Positions 8,465 through 18,008 of a DNA stretch of 58,890 nt are shown here, in pieces. The notes below the pieces were generated by a model, which was given only the letters and a program-made list of their open reading frames with translations, ran no database searches and was not told the origin of the DNA. The number at the start of each line of letters is the position of its first letter. Within the stretch, counting starts at the first letter, position 1. Origin of the DNA: Eubacterium pyruvativorans (GTDB lineage Bacteria > Bacillota > Clostridia > Peptostreptococcales > Anaerovoracaceae); NCBI RefSeq assembly GCF_900102225.1, contig NZ_FNBF01000010.1, positions 1 through 58,890 on the forward strand, written 5' to 3'. A program made the translations under genes and the position numbers.

Positions 8465-9580
8465 TTACACGTGAATTCTTCCGAAAATCATCCGGCCGGC
8501 AGATGTCTGCAGCACGCTGGTCACAGTGATTTCCGTTTCCCGGCCGATCATCTTCCTGCCGTCCTCCACGACGATCATCGTGCCGTCGCTCAGATATCCG
8601 ATGGCCTGGGACGGGTCCTTTCCCTGCTTCACAAGACGCAGAGACATCTTCTCCCCCGGCAGCACCACCGGCTTCAGGCAGTTGGCCAGTTCATTGATAT
8701 TCAGCACACGGACACCGTTGATGCCCGCCACCTTGTTCAGATTATAATCATTGGTTACAACTTTCCCGTTCATGATCTGGGCCAGCTTCAGCAGCTTCAC
8801 ATCCACTTCCGGGACTTCTTTCAGGGATTTTTCCTTGTCTGTATTATAGATATCCACCCCGTAATCATCCCGGATCTGATTCAGTATATCCAGACCGTGC
8901 CGGCCTCTGGCCCGCTTCAGTTCATCCGCGGAATCGGCAATGTGGCGCAGTTCCACCAGAACGAACTCCGGTATGACGATCGGTCCTTCCAGAAATCCGG
9001 TTCCCATGATATCGGCGATCCGTCCGTCGATGATCACGCTGGTATCCAGGATTTTCGGAATCTGTCCGCTCTTCTTCGCCGCCTTCACTGCCTTCGTCTG
9101 CTCTGCGGCAGGCCGGCGGAACGCCATGAGACTCTGAACGATGTCGCCGCCCTTCTTCATGCCCACCACGGCGCCGATATACCCCAGCACCAGATAGGCC
9201 AGCACGGTGACCAGAGACTGAATATAAATGTTCGGAATGACCTGGAACATCTGCTTCAGCAGCGTGGCGATGAGAAGGCCCAGAATCAGTCCCACTGCCG
9301 TGGATACGATGGACCCGGTGGAAATATTCTGCAAATCCTTTCCGATATTGTTCGCAACGACGGAACTTCTGTGTTCGATATACGGTGATGCCTTGAAGAA
9401 TATAAGTCCGAATAAAAGTGCGATGATAACGCAGATCCAGTCCTGGGCGGACTCCGAAAGGCTGCTTTCCAGCCATACCGGGTTCACATGCAGGATGATG
9501 AAGAATAAAAGTTTTCCAAGGCTGTAACCGATCAGAAGCCCTGCCACTGTCAGTGCCCCTCTGGTTAGTTTCCTGATCAT
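8465..9580 (-). CDS. yacL: Membrane-anchored PIN/TRAM domain protein, YacL family
   Basis: Probable membrane-anchored ribonuclease of unknown target; the 371-aa protein has four hydrophobic N-terminal segments (GALTVAGLLIGYSLGKLLFF, WICVIIALLFGLIFF, GLILGLLIATLLKQMF, VLAYLVLGYIGAVVG). The PIN nuclease domain follows from about residue 170, with ILDTSVIIDGRIADI, the conserved acidic residues and TNDYNLNKVA. The C-terminus is a TRAM RNA-binding domain, including GYLSDGTMIVVEDGRKMIG and a TSVLQTSAGRMIFG segment. The start ATG at 9580 follows GGAAAGGAGGGAGAAAGC; an upstream in-frame ATG at 9667 has no such site. First gene of a unit running into ispDF and proS. Confidence 0.9.
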   Translation of the reverse strand: MIRKLTRGALTVAGLLIGYSLGKLLFFIILHVNPVWLESSLSESAQDWICVIIALLFGLIFFKASPYIEHRSSVVANNIGKDLQNISTGSIVSTAVGLILGLLIATLLKQMFQVIPNIYIQSLVTVLAYLVLGYIGAVVGMKKGGDIVQSLMAFRRPAAEQTKAVKAAKKSGQIPKILDTSVIIDGRIADIMGTGFLEGPIVIPEFVLVELRHIADSADELKRARGRHGLDILNQIRDDYGVDIYNTDKEKSLKEVPEVDVKLLKLAQIMNGKVVTNDYNLNKVAGINGVRVLNINELANCLKPVVLPGEKMSLRLVKQGKDPSQAIGYLSDGTMIVVEDGRKMIGRETEITVTSVLQTSAGRMIFGRIHV

Positions 9581-9687
9581 GCTTTCTCCCTCCTTTCCCC
9601 CATTCGCACCGGCCCCGCCGATGGCTTGCGGCAAGTCGGGAATACCCTGATATGCAGGACGATTCACCTGTTTTACCGTTAAATTTT

Positions 9688-9716
9688 AGTATAAACTCCG
9701 ATCTCCTATCAGTCAA
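9688..9716 (-). promoter_or_regulatory. Promoter of yacL-ispDF-proS operon
   Basis: On the minus strand TTGACT (9716-9711), 17-bp spacer, TATACT (9693-9688). The position, about 110 nt before the chosen yacL start, is suitable. Confidence 0.75.
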
Positions 9717-9742
9717 GAATACAGAATACCCGGTTGCCCTTC

Positions 9743-9761
9743 CCCGGGGATCTTCCCCGGG
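9743..9761. repeat. GC-rich palindrome between divergent promoters
   Basis: CCCGGGGA at 9743-9750 faces TCCCCGGG at 9754-9761, giving an 8-bp stem with a 3-nt loop, between the yacL and response-regulator promoters. TTATTTTTTG follows some 15 nt later on the plus strand. It could isolate the two transcription units. Function unknown. Confidence 0.4.
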
Positions 9762-9799
9762 CGGCCGGATTCCCCGGTTATTTTTTGTCAAGGCAGCTC

Positions 9800-9828
9800 T
9801 TTCTGAACAGACCGGTTTATGATAGAAT
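9800..9828 (+). promoter_or_regulatory. Probable promoter of the two-component operon
   Basis: TTTCTG at 9800-9805, 17-bp spacer, and TAGAAT at 9823-9828 preceded by TGA, i.e. an extended -10 (TGnTAGAAT) with a weak -35. It lies 45 nt before the response-regulator start. Confidence 0.5.
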
Positions 9829-9873
9829 GGAATGATAAAGAAGCAGGAAACCGAAGGGAGTGTAGGAGTATAT

Positions 9874-10551
9874 ATGTATCAACTTCTCGTTGTGGATGAC
9901 GAAGCGAAGATCCGTGAAGTCATCCGGGAATATGCAGAATTCGACGGCTACGAAGTGACCGAGGCGGAGGACGGCATGACCGCCATCGGTCTGGTGAAGC
10001 TGAACGATTACGATCTGATCATTTTGGACATTATGATGCCGAAGCTGGACGGCTTCTCCACCTGTAAGGAAATCCGGAAACTGAAGGACATTCCGATCAT
10101 CATGCTGTCGGCCAGAGGCGAGGAATATGACAAGCTGTTCGGATTCGAGCTGGGCATCGACGACTATATCGTGAAGCCGTTCAGCCCGAAGGAACTCATG
10201 GCCCGGGTGAACGCCGTGCTGACCCGCCGGAATTCCGGGGGAAAGGCGAATTCCGATGTTATGAAGTTCAAGGGGCTGGAGATCAACATTCCGGCCCGCA
10301 CCGTCACCGTGGACGGCAAGCGCATCGACCTGACACCGAAGGAATATGAGCTTCTGTTCTATCTGATCGAGAACCGGGACATTGCACTTTCCCGGGACAA
10401 GCTGCTCTCTGATATCTGGGGATACGACTTTTTCGGGGACGACCGGACCATCGACACCCATATCAAGAACCTGCGAAATGCGCTGGGCCCATACCGGGAC
10501 TTCATCGTCACGCTCCGGGGCGTCGGCTACAAGTTCGAGACCCACGAATAA
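9874..10551 (+). CDS. Response regulator, OmpR/PhoB family
   Basis: DNA-binding response regulator of 225 aa. The receiver domain has the acidic pair Asp8-Asp9, phospho-acceptor Asp52 in IILDIMMPK, Ser79 in MLSARGEE and Lys101 in DDYIVKPFSP. The winged-helix effector domain has the typical LTPKEYELLFYLIENRD and DRTIDTHIKNLRNALG motifs and ends with GVGYKFE. The ATG at 9874 is chosen for the GTAGGAGTATAT just upstream; the frame is open 14 codons earlier without an RBS. A histidine kinase follows after a terminator-like hairpin. No target regulon can be read from the sequence. Confidence 0.95.
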   Translation: MYQLLVVDDEAKIREVIREYAEFDGYEVTEAEDGMTAIGLVKLNDYDLIILDIMMPKLDGFSTCKEIRKLKDIPIIMLSARGEEYDKLFGFELGIDDYIVKPFSPKELMARVNAVLTRRNSGGKANSDVMKFKGLEINIPARTVTVDGKRIDLTPKEYELLFYLIENRDIALSRDKLLSDIWGYDFFGDDRTIDTHIKNLRNALGPYRDFIVTLRGVGYKFETHE

Positions 10552-10568
10552 GATCCCTGCACAGGGCG

Positions 10569-10605
10569 CCGCACCGGCTGATCACTGCCAGTGCGGTATT
10601 TTTTT
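10569..10605 (+). terminator. Intrinsic terminator/attenuator between regulator and kinase genes
   Basis: CCGCAC-C-GGC (10569-10578) pairs with GCC-A-GTGCGG (10587-10596) around TGATCACT, followed immediately by TATTTTTTT. It sits 17 nt after the regulator stop and about 43 nt before the kinase start. It probably makes the kinase a readthrough product at a lower level than the regulator. Confidence 0.75.
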
Positions 10606-10647
10606 CAGATGACCGCAGTCCCTGCGGCCCTGGGAGGTCATTCAGAT

Positions 10648-12237
10648 ATGAAAAAAAAATTCGACCGGCACAGTATCAGCACCCGCCTGTGGGCCTGCTT
10701 CATTCTGTTCGCCGCACTCCTGCTGGCCATGATCTGGGTTCTGCAGATTTTCTTCGTCAACAACTACTACGAAAAAATGAAGATGAAGGAAACCGCCCGT
10801 CTGGCCAACCGGATCACCGAGAAATACCAGAACAGCGGATATTCACTGGACAAGCTGGACGATATCATCACTGATATTTCCAATGATTATGATATGTCCG
10901 TCTACATCCGGAACGGGGATGATCTTCCCGTCACCAATTCCGACGGCAATGTGGTGGGACGCGCTGCGACGCTGTGGGACACCCGCACCCAGCAGGAACT
11001 GCTCATTCTGCATCAGCAGCTTCTCACCAGTCATTTCAATTCTATCAACCGGCTGGTGATTCACCGGGATGATACGAAAACCCTGGAATATGCCTGCTAC
11101 TTAAAGAACCGGGGAGCCGGCCGGCCGGGAACCGGAAGTGCCGGCGGCGCCGGCGGCACTTCCCGGGATCGGATCAATGGGGACGATGTGTACATCATGT
11201 ACATCATTTCCCCGCTCTATCCGGTAAACTCCACCATCGCCATCCTGCGGCACCAGCTTATCTACATCACAATCATTGCGATTCTTCTGGCGGTGCTGAT
11301 GGGTGCCATGCTTTCCCGCCGGGTCAGCCAGCCGATCCGGGACATTACGGAAGCGGCTGCGGAAATGGGCAAAGGTAATTACAACGTGAAATTCCGGGGC
11401 GGCCACTACTCCGAAGTTGACGAACTGGCAGAGACGCTGACCATGGCCTCCAGTGAAATGGAGAAAACCGGCCAGTACCAGCAGGACCTGATCGCCAACG
11501 TGTCCCATGACCTGAAAACTCCGCTGACCATGATCAAGTCTTACGCCGAAATGATCCGGGATCTGTCCGGCGACAACCCGGAGAAGCGGAACAAGCATCT
11601 TTCCGTCATCATCGATGAGAGCGACCGGCTGAACACACTGGTGAACGACATGCTGACCCTGTCCCGCATGCAGTCAAAGCGCATGGTGCTGATCAACGTG
11701 CCGTTCGACATGAACCGGCTGGTGTCCTCCGTTCTGGAGCATTACGAAATCCTGGAGGAACAGGAAGGATATCATATCGAAGTCTCCATGCCGAAGACCC
11801 CTCTCTTCGTGAACGGCGACGAAGCGAAAATCAAACAGGTCATCAACAACCTCATGACCAATGCCGTGAAATACTGCGGGGAAGACAAGGTGATCAAGGT
11901 CACCGTGAAACGCCAGAACCGGAAAGCCTATGTCAGCGTGGAGGACCACGGCATGGGAATTGCACCGGAAGAACTGCCTCATGTCTGGGACAAGTATTAC
12001 AAGTCCAGCACCCACCATGTCCGGCCGACGGAGGGCACGGGGCTGGGACTCTCCATCGTCAAGGAAATCCTGAACATGCACCGGGCGGACTTCGATGTAA
12101 AAAGCACGGTGGGCAAGGGCAGCACATTCTGGTTCGCCCTGCCACTCATGAAAAACCCGCCGAAACCGATGATCCCCGGCACTGCTCCTTCGTCCCGGAG
12201 CAGTAGAAAATTCGTCCGTGCGTCCGCAAAAAAATAA
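10648..12237 (+). CDS. Sensor histidine kinase
   Basis: Membrane sensor kinase of 529 aa, cognate to the preceding regulator by position. A first transmembrane segment (LWACFILFAALLLAMIWVL) is followed by an extracytoplasmic sensor region of about 160 residues. A second segment (LIYITIIAILLAVLMGAML) leads into a HAMP linker. The HisKA domain has phospho-acceptor His287 in NVSHDLKTPLTM. The HATPase domain has NNLMTNAVKYC (N box), DHGMGIAPEELPHVWDKYYK (G1/F box) and GTGLGLSIVKEIL (G2). The sensor region contains an odd Gly/Ala-rich insertion (GAGRPGTGSAGGAGGTSRD) near its end. Start chosen at 10648 because GGGAGGTCATTCAGAT precedes it. The signal sensed is unknown. Confidence 0.93.
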   Translation: MKKKFDRHSISTRLWACFILFAALLLAMIWVLQIFFVNNYYEKMKMKETARLANRITEKYQNSGYSLDKLDDIITDISNDYDMSVYIRNGDDLPVTNSDGNVVGRAATLWDTRTQQELLILHQQLLTSHFNSINRLVIHRDDTKTLEYACYLKNRGAGRPGTGSAGGAGGTSRDRINGDDVYIMYIISPLYPVNSTIAILRHQLIYITIIAILLAVLMGAMLSRRVSQPIRDITEAAAEMGKGNYNVKFRGGHYSEVDELAETLTMASSEMEKTGQYQQDLIANVSHDLKTPLTMIKSYAEMIRDLSGDNPEKRNKHLSVIIDESDRLNTLVNDMLTLSRMQSKRMVLINVPFDMNRLVSSVLEHYEILEEQEGYHIEVSMPKTPLFVNGDEAKIKQVINNLMTNAVKYCGEDKVIKVTVKRQNRKAYVSVEDHGMGIAPEELPHVWDKYYKSSTHHVRPTEGTGLGLSIVKEILNMHRADFDVKSTVGKGSTFWFALPLMKNPPKPMIPGTAPSSRSSRKFVRASAKK

Positions 12238-12270
12238 TTCCCCGACGCCCGGAGCAATTAGCGTCCGGGG

Positions 12271-12338
12271 GTGCGGAATCGGGAAAACGGCGATTCCGCA
12301 CTTTTCATCAATATTCAATCACGATTTATATCCAATCC
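12271..12338 (+). repeat. Dispersed repeat copy 1 (hairpin plus AT-rich tail)
   Basis: GTGCGGAATCG (12271-12281) and CGATTCCGCAC (12291-12301) form a perfect 11-bp stem with a 9-nt loop, followed by TTTTCAT, so it can also act as terminator of the kinase gene. The next 30 nt (12309-12338, beginning CAATATTCAATCACGATT) match 22848-22877 at about 23 of 30 positions. There too the block follows the same kind of hairpin by 6-7 nt. This shows a shared mobile or repetitive unit rather than two independent terminators. Confidence 0.75.
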
Positions 12339-12362
12339 TCCTGCCTGACGTCCATACAAACA

Positions 12363-12405
12363 GGGGCCGGTGCGCAAACGATTGCAACGTTCGTGCACCG
12401 GCCCC
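12363..12405 (-). terminator. Strong hairpin downstream of pyrG
   Basis: GGGGCCGGTGC (12363-12373) pairs perfectly with GCACCGGCCCC (12395-12405), with further pairing possible inside (GCAAACG/CGTTCGTGC). It lies between the convergent kinase and pyrG genes, 36 nt past the pyrG stop. There is no clean U-run on either side (TGTTTGTATGG on the minus strand), so it is a plausible but imperfect bidirectional terminator. Confidence 0.5.
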
Positions 12406-12441
12406 CTTCCGTTCATATTCCCGGTAAGACCGACGTTCTAT

Positions 12442-14070
12442 TTACTTCGTCCGGCTTGCAATGGCGCCCACGAATCCGCGGAACAGCGGATGCGGACGAT
12501 TCGGCCGGGACTTGAATTCCGGATGTGCCTGGGTCGCACAGAAGAACGGATGGTTCTCCAGTTCGATCATCTCCACGATGCGGCCGTCCGGAGACATGCC
12601 CGCCAGCTTCATGCCATTGGCCTGCAGTTCGTCACGGTAAGCATTGTTCACCTCATATCTGTGACGGTGCCGCTCTGTCGTCTTTGCGGTGCCGTACAGT
12701 TCCGCCACCTTCGTTCCCGGGGTCAGAACGCACGGATAGGATCCCAGACGGAGGGTTCCGCCGATGTCCGTGACGCCTTCCTGATCCGGCATCAGGTGAA
12801 TCACCGGATGTTCGGTATCCGGATCCACTTCCACGGTATTCGCATCCGCATATCCCAGCACGTCTCTGGCGAACTCCACGATCGCCATCTGCATGCCCAG
12901 GCAGATGCCCAGGAACGGCACATTATTTTCTCTGGCGTACTTCACCGCTGCGATCTTTCCGGCCAGGCCTCGGGTGCCGAAACCGCCCGGCACCAGAACG
13001 CCGCCGCAGTTCTTCAGACGTTCCGCCGCATTATATCCGCTGATATCTTCCGAATCAACCCAGTCGATATTCACCTTAACATGGTTGTAGGCGCCGGCAG
13101 CACTCAAGGCTTCCACCACAGACAGGTAGGCGTCGTGCAGCTCCACATACTTGCCCACCAGGGCTACCGTCACTTCCTTCTCCGGGTGCTTCCAGTCATA
13201 CAGCATCTGCTTCCAGTCCGCCAGATCCGGATCCGGACACGGAATCTGCAGGCACTTGCAGGCTACCTGGGCCAGATGCTCCTCTTCCAGGGCCATCGGA
13301 ACTTCGTAAAGCACATCCAGATCTTCGTTCTCGATGACATTTTCCTTCGGCACGTTGCAGAACAGTGCAATCTTGTTCCGGATGCTCTCCGTCATCGGGT
13401 GCTCCATGCGGCAGACGATGACGTCCGGCTGAATGCCCAGACCCTGCAGATCCTTCACGGATGCCTGGGTCGGCTTCGTCTTCAGTTCTCTGGAGCATGC
13501 CAGATACGGCACCAGCGTAACATGGATCAGCATGGAATTGCCATAGCCGATTTCCGCCCGGAACTGACGGATCGCTTCCAGATACGGCTGGGATTCAATG
13601 TCTCCCACCGTTCCGCCCACCTCGATGATCGCAATTTCGGTGTCCAGGCCCGGTCCGTCATAATCATCCGTCACATCCTTCTGACGGTAGAAACGGGACT
13701 TGATCTCATTCGTGATGTGTGGAATAACCTGTACGGTGCCGCCGCCGTAATCTCCCCGGCGTTCCTTGTTCAGAACAGACCAGTATACCTTACCGGTAGT
13801 GACGTTGGAGTTCTTCGTCAGCGACTCGTCAATAAAACGCTCATAGTGGCCCAGGTCCAGGTCGGTCTCCGCACCGTCATCCGTGACATAGACCTCACCA
13901 TGCTGTACCGGGTTCATGGTGCCCGGGTCGATATTGATATACGGATCGAACTTCTGCATCGTCACCTTATATCCCCGCGCTTTCAGGAGCCGTCCCAGTG
14001 ATGCGGCCGTGATGCCCTTTCCCAGTCCGGAAACAACGCCTCCGGTTACGAAAATGTACTTGACTGCCAT
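12442..14070 (-). CDS. pyrG: CTP synthase
   Basis: Makes CTP from UTP, ATP and glutamine; last step of pyrimidine nucleotide synthesis. The 542-aa protein has the N-terminal synthetase domain starting [23 protein letters not shown] and the UTP/ATP-binding [22 protein letters not shown]. The C-terminal class I glutamine amidotransferase domain has the nucleophile Cys in [17 protein letters not shown] and the His-Glu pair in [12 protein letters not shown]. The start ATG at 14070 follows AGAAAGGAATCACT. It appears to be a single-gene unit, with the kinase operon converging on it and radA upstream on the same strand. Confidence 0.98.
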   Translation of the reverse strand: MAVKYIFVTGGVVSGLGKGITAASLGRLLKARGYKVTMQKFDPYINIDPGTMNPVQHGEVYVTDDGAETDLDLGHYERFIDESLTKNSNVTTGKVYWSVLNKERRGDYGGGTVQVIPHITNEIKSRFYRQKDVTDDYDGPGLDTEIAIIEVGGTVGDIESQPYLEAIRQFRAEIGYGNSMLIHVTLVPYLACSRELKTKPTQASVKDLQGLGIQPDVIVCRMEHPMTESIRNKIALFCNVPKENVIENEDLDVLYEVPMALEEEHLAQVACKCLQIPCPDPDLADWKQMLYDWKHPEKEVTVALVGKYVELHDAYLSVVEALSAAGAYNHVKVNIDWVDSEDISGYNAAERLKNCGGVLVPGGFGTRGLAGKIAAVKYARENNVPFLGICLGMQMAIVEFARDVLGYADANTVEVDPDTEHPVIHLMPDQEGVTDIGGTLRLGSYPCVLTPGTKVAELYGTAKTTERHRHRYEVNNAYRDELQANGMKLAGMSPDGRIVEMIELENHPFFCATQAHPEFKSRPNRPHPLFRGFVGAIASRTK

Positions 14071-14213
14071 AGTGATTCCTTTCTGTTCGGATGTCCCGAA
14101 TATGATCTGAAATACGCAAAAAATCTGTCCGATTCCTGCCGGGCAGATGAATTCCCTGCACTTAACTTAAACATTATAATGAGGAAATCCGGGTGGGTCA
14201 ATGCTTTTCCGCC

Positions 14214-15602
14214 TTATTCCCGATACGCTGAAAGCGCATCCCGGATGTTGCGGGCCCCCGCCACCGTGCAGTGGCCGGGCAGCTTCACATTTTTCATGCT
14301 CTCCGCATTTTTTGCCGGCATGATCACCTTCCGGTACCCCAGTTTCGCCGCTTCCGATGCAATTTTTTCGGCACTGCGCACGGAACGGAGATCGCCGGTC
14401 AGGCCCACTTCGCCGATACACACCGTACGAACCGGGGGAACAATTCCTTCCAGGGAAGAACACACCGCAATGGCTGCCGCCAGATCCACCGAGGTACTGT
14501 CCGGCCGGAGTCCGCCCACAATATTCACGAAAACGTCCTCATTCATGAGCCGGACCCCCAGCCGCTTCTCCAGCACAGCAATGATCATACTGAGCCGCTG
14601 ATGGTCCATGCCCACGGCGGTACGCCGCGGAAATCCCCCGTTGGAGTGGGCGGTCAGCGCCTGAATCTCCAGCAGCACCGACCGGCTCCCCTCGTAGAGC
14701 CCGCCGATCACAGCGCCCTCCGTCATCTCCTCTGTGTTCTCCAGGAACCGGCCGGAGAGATCGGAAATCTCCCGAAGGCCTTCCGGCTCCATGGAAAATG
14801 CGCCGATTTCCGACGTGGTGCCGAACCGGTTCTTGTAAGCCCGGAGGATCCGGATCTCATGATCCCTTTCCCCGGTGAAATTCAATACGGTATCCACCAG
14901 GTGTTCTACAATTTTCGGGCCGGCTAACTCACCGCTTTTTGTCACATGGGCCACAATAAACACCGGGATACTGTCGGTCTTTCCCAACTTCATCAGCAGG
15001 TTGCCGCAGGAGCGGACCTGGGAAACACTGCCCGGGGCCGACTCCAGTGTATCGGTGTACATGGTCTGGATCGAGTCAATGATCAGGAATGCCGGATGCA
15101 TGGTTTCACACACGGCGGCGATATTTTCCATATTCGTCTCCGCCATGACAAACAGCGTGTCCGGCACTTCCCGGCAGATGCGGTCCGCCCGCATCTTGAT
15201 CTGCTCTTCCGACTCCTCGCCGGACACATACAGAACGTTTTTCCCCCCGGCAGCGATGTTCGCCGCTGTCTGCAGGATCAGGGTGGACTTTCCGATTCCC
15301 GGTTCACCGGAAATCAGGGTCAGCGACCCCCGTACCAGTCCGCCCCCCAGCACCAGATCCAGTTCCCCGATCCCGGTGCCGATCCGCTCCCGGTCCGCGG
15401 AACCCACCCGGTTCAGCCGGCTCGGCCGGCCCCCGCCGCCGGAGGAGGAAATCCTTCTGCGGGTATCCGAATCCGAGGTGTCCGGGATCCTCTCCTCCAC
15501 CATCGTTCCGAAGGCGCCGCATACACTGCACCGGCCGATCCATTTCGGACTTTCGGATCCGCATTCCTGACACACCCAGACCGTTTTCGGTTTCTTAGCC
15601 AT
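14214..15602 (-). CDS. radA: DNA repair protein RadA (Sms)
   Basis: RecA-like ATPase that promotes branch migration in recombinational repair. The 462-aa protein has an N-terminal zinc finger CQECGSESPKWIGRCSVC, Walker A GEPGIGKSTL, the RadA-specific KNRFGTTSEIGAF motif and a C-terminal Lon-like domain (PDSTSVDLAAAIAVCSS, GEVGLTGDLRSV). The ATG at 15602 is chosen because CAGGAAGGAGAATC precedes it and the zinc finger begins soon after. The frame is open 50 codons further upstream, but those would read through the terminator of the upstream gene. Gap to pyrG is 143 nt. Confidence 0.97.
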   Translation of the reverse strand: MAKKPKTVWVCQECGSESPKWIGRCSVCGAFGTMVEERIPDTSDSDTRRRISSSGGGGRPSRLNRVGSADRERIGTGIGELDLVLGGGLVRGSLTLISGEPGIGKSTLILQTAANIAAGGKNVLYVSGEESEEQIKMRADRICREVPDTLFVMAETNMENIAAVCETMHPAFLIIDSIQTMYTDTLESAPGSVSQVRSCGNLLMKLGKTDSIPVFIVAHVTKSGELAGPKIVEHLVDTVLNFTGERDHEIRILRAYKNRFGTTSEIGAFSMEPEGLREISDLSGRFLENTEEMTEGAVIGGLYEGSRSVLLEIQALTAHSNGGFPRRTAVGMDHQRLSMIIAVLEKRLGVRLMNEDVFVNIVGGLRPDSTSVDLAAAIAVCSSLEGIVPPVRTVCIGEVGLTGDLRSVRSAEKIASEAAKLGYRKVIMPAKNAESMKNVKLPGHCTVAGARNIRDALSAYRE

Positions 15603-15661
15603 GATTCTCCTTCCTGCGCCGGACATTCGCCCGCCATTTCCACACAATTCCCTCTCCGCAG

Positions 15662-15715
15662 AAAAAAAACACATGACGGCAGCATCTCCCGGGGCTCCCC
15701 GGAGACGCTGCCGTC
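15662..15715 (-). terminator. Intrinsic terminator of the EF-G-like gene
   Basis: On the minus strand GACGGCAGC...GCTGCCGTC (15715-15707 with 15683-15675) plus the inner CCGGGGAG/CTCCCGGGG pairing gives a long GC stem. CATGTG and TTTTTTTT follow (A-run 15662-15669). It separates the EF-G-like gene from radA. Confidence 0.8.
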
Positions 15716-15793
15716 CACGCAATTCCTGCGCTCTGACGCAATTCGCATTCACTGCTTATCTGCTGTCTTTTCTGTTTCTACGCTGCTTCTTCT

Positions 15794-17755
15794 CTACTTC
15801 TTCGCTTCTTCCGCCTCATGCTCTGCGATGATCTTGTCCGCCAGATTCTTCGGCACTTCGCCGTAGTCCTCGAATCTCATGGTGAACCGGCCTCTGCCCT
15901 GGGTCATCGCCCTGAGTCCCAGCGCATAGTCGAAGAGTTCCGCCTGCGGCGCCACCGCAATCAGTTTCTGGTCCCCGTTCTCCTGCGGTTCCATGCCCAG
16001 GATACGGCCCCGGCGCTTCGTCATATCTCCCATGATATCACCGGTGTAGGAATTCGGGGCAAAAATCTCCATGTACATGATCGGTTCCAGGAGGCAAGGA
16101 TTCGCTTCCTTGATTCCTTTCTTAAATGCCAGCGATGCGGCAATCTTGAAGGAAACCTCGTTGGAGTCCACTTCATGATAGGAGCCGTCGTACAGAACCG
16201 CCTTCACGCCCTGGACTCTGCAACCCGCCAGCGGACCATGGTCCAGACATTCCCGCAGCCCCTTCTCCACCGCCGGGATGAAGTTCTTCGGAATTGCTCC
16301 GCCGAAGATATCCTCTTCAAATTCGAAATCTTCCTTGGACGGGGAGAACCGGATGTGAACATCACCGTACTGGCCGGCGCCGCCCGACTGCTTCTTGTGT
16401 TTGCCCTGTACATCCGAAGTACCCTTGATCGTTTCTCTGTAAGCGATCTTCTGCGGCACCACGTTGACTTCCACACCGAACCGGTCCTTCAGCTTCGCCA
16501 GGATAATGTTCAGCTGCATATCTCCCTGGCCGCCCAGAAGGGACTGGTGTGTCTCGTCATTTCTCGTCACAACGAAGGAAGGGTCCTCCTCCATCAGCCG
16601 CTTCAGGCAGGTTCCCATCTTCTCCTCGTCGTTCTTGTCCTTCGGCTCGATGGCAATGAAATAGCACGGCTCCGGGAAATCCAGCGGCTGGTACCAGACC
16701 ACATCTGACTTATCACAGAGTGTGTCGCCGGAACGGGTATCCTGCAGTTTCGCCACCGCAACGATATCGCCCGCCTCCGCATAATTCAGTTCCAGCTGGT
16801 TCTTCCCTCTCAGGAAGAACAGCTTGCCCAGCTTCTCGTTCTTCTCGGTGCGCGGGTTGAACACTTCTGTATTGGAATTGATCTTCCCGGTGACCACCTG
16901 CATGATGGAGATCTTCCCCACGAACGGGTCGATGATGGTCTTGAAGACAAAGGCGGACATCGGGGCGTCCGTTACAGCCAGCTTCTCCACCGGTTCGTTC
17001 TTCCCGTTGAATGCCTGATACGGTCCATGCTGCAGCGGTGTCGGCACATATGTAATCAGCAGATCCAAAAGGCCCTCGATTCCCTCGCTCAGCTTAAATG
17101 CGGACGAGCATACCGGAACGATGACACCTTCCGAAATGCCCTTCACCATGCCCCGGCGGATCTCATCATCGGTGAATTCTTCCCCTTCGAAGTACTTCTC
17201 CATGAGTTCATCATCCGAGCTGGCGATGGCTTCCTTCAGGTCATCGTCAATCTCCGCACTCAGCGGCCAGCTCAGCGGCACCAGTGCGGCGCCGAAGGTC
17301 TCCTTCAGTTCGTCGAAGGTCTTATAAAAATCAAACTCATCCTTATCCCGCTTATTGATTACAATGAAGCGCGGGGTGTGATACCGCTCGCAGATCTTCC
17401 AGGCCTGCTCGGTTCCCACCTGAATGCCCGCACCTGCGTCGATCATAATCACCGCAGAATCGGCAGCTCTGAGCGCTGCATTCACTTCTCCCACGAAATC
17501 AGGATATCCCGGTGTGTCAATGAAGTTAATCTTGTTATCCTTCCATTCGATCGGAACGATGGATGTATTGATGGAAAATCCCTTCTCCACCTCCATCTTG
17601 TCATAGTCGGAAACAGTATTTCCACTCTCCACCTTGCCGAGTTTCTTCGTCACACCGGTTGCCAGTAATGCGGATTCCAGGAAGGTTGTCTTCCCGCATC
17701 CGCCATGTCCAAGTAACGCAACGTTTCTGATATTCTCGCTTGTATATCCCTTCAT
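15794..17755 (-). CDS. EF-G-like translational GTPase (EF-G paralogue)
   Basis: GTPase of the elongation factor G family, 653 aa. G1 is GHGGCGKTTF, G3 is DTPGYPDF, and the G4 motif is NKRDKDEFD. Domain II follows, and domain IV begins near GKHKKQSGGAGQYGDVHIRF. It is shorter than canonical EF-G (about 690-700 aa), with a divergent switch I region: RGITI-type sequence is replaced by KGFSINTSIVPIEWKD. That is typical of the second, EF-G-like family found in many Clostridia rather than of the fusA gene in the str operon. Start at 17755 follows ACAGGAGGACCACAG; 18 further codons upstream are open but unsupported. Role (translocation, recycling or ribosome protection) cannot be decided. Confidence 0.88.
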   Translation of the reverse strand: MKGYTSENIRNVALLGHGGCGKTTFLESALLATGVTKKLGKVESGNTVSDYDKMEVEKGFSINTSIVPIEWKDNKINFIDTPGYPDFVGEVNAALRAADSAVIMIDAGAGIQVGTEQAWKICERYHTPRFIVINKRDKDEFDFYKTFDELKETFGAALVPLSWPLSAEIDDDLKEAIASSDDELMEKYFEGEEFTDDEIRRGMVKGISEGVIVPVCSSAFKLSEGIEGLLDLLITYVPTPLQHGPYQAFNGKNEPVEKLAVTDAPMSAFVFKTIIDPFVGKISIMQVVTGKINSNTEVFNPRTEKNEKLGKLFFLRGKNQLELNYAEAGDIVAVAKLQDTRSGDTLCDKSDVVWYQPLDFPEPCYFIAIEPKDKNDEEKMGTCLKRLMEEDPSFVVTRNDETHQSLLGGQGDMQLNIILAKLKDRFGVEVNVVPQKIAYRETIKGTSDVQGKHKKQSGGAGQYGDVHIRFSPSKEDFEFEEDIFGGAIPKNFIPAVEKGLRECLDHGPLAGCRVQGVKAVLYDGSYHEVDSNEVSFKIAASLAFKKGIKEANPCLLEPIMYMEIFAPNSYTGDIMGDMTKRRGRILGMEPQENGDQKLIAVAPQAELFDYALGLRAMTQGRGRFTMRFEDYGEVPKNLADKIIAEHEAEEAKK

Positions 17756-17896
17756 CTGTGGTCCTCCTGTAACTGTATTTAGAGGACGCCGGACATGACC
17801 GGCGCCCAATGAAACGAGGTGATACGGATGTCTTCCGGATGGCTGAGTTTCATAATTCTGACTATTTAATGTGGCCGGGCTCTCCGTAACAACTCG

Positions 17897-17925
17897 ATTA
17901 TACCAAAAAACCGGGCCTTGGGCAA
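17897..17925 (-). promoter_or_regulatory. Promoter of the EF-G-like gene
   Basis: On the minus strand TTGCCC (17925-17920), 17-bp spacer, TATAAT (17902-17897). The implied 5' leader of about 135 nt contains no obvious riboswitch. The remaining gap to asnS (17926-18121) otherwise holds only the asnS terminator. Confidence 0.7.
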
Positions 17926-18008
17926 CGGTTTTCCAAATGTTCAGTCAGTCCGCAGGCGCCGGGCAGCTGAAGGGCTTCCGGGCGGCTTGCGCCCGCCGGG
18001 CGCATACT

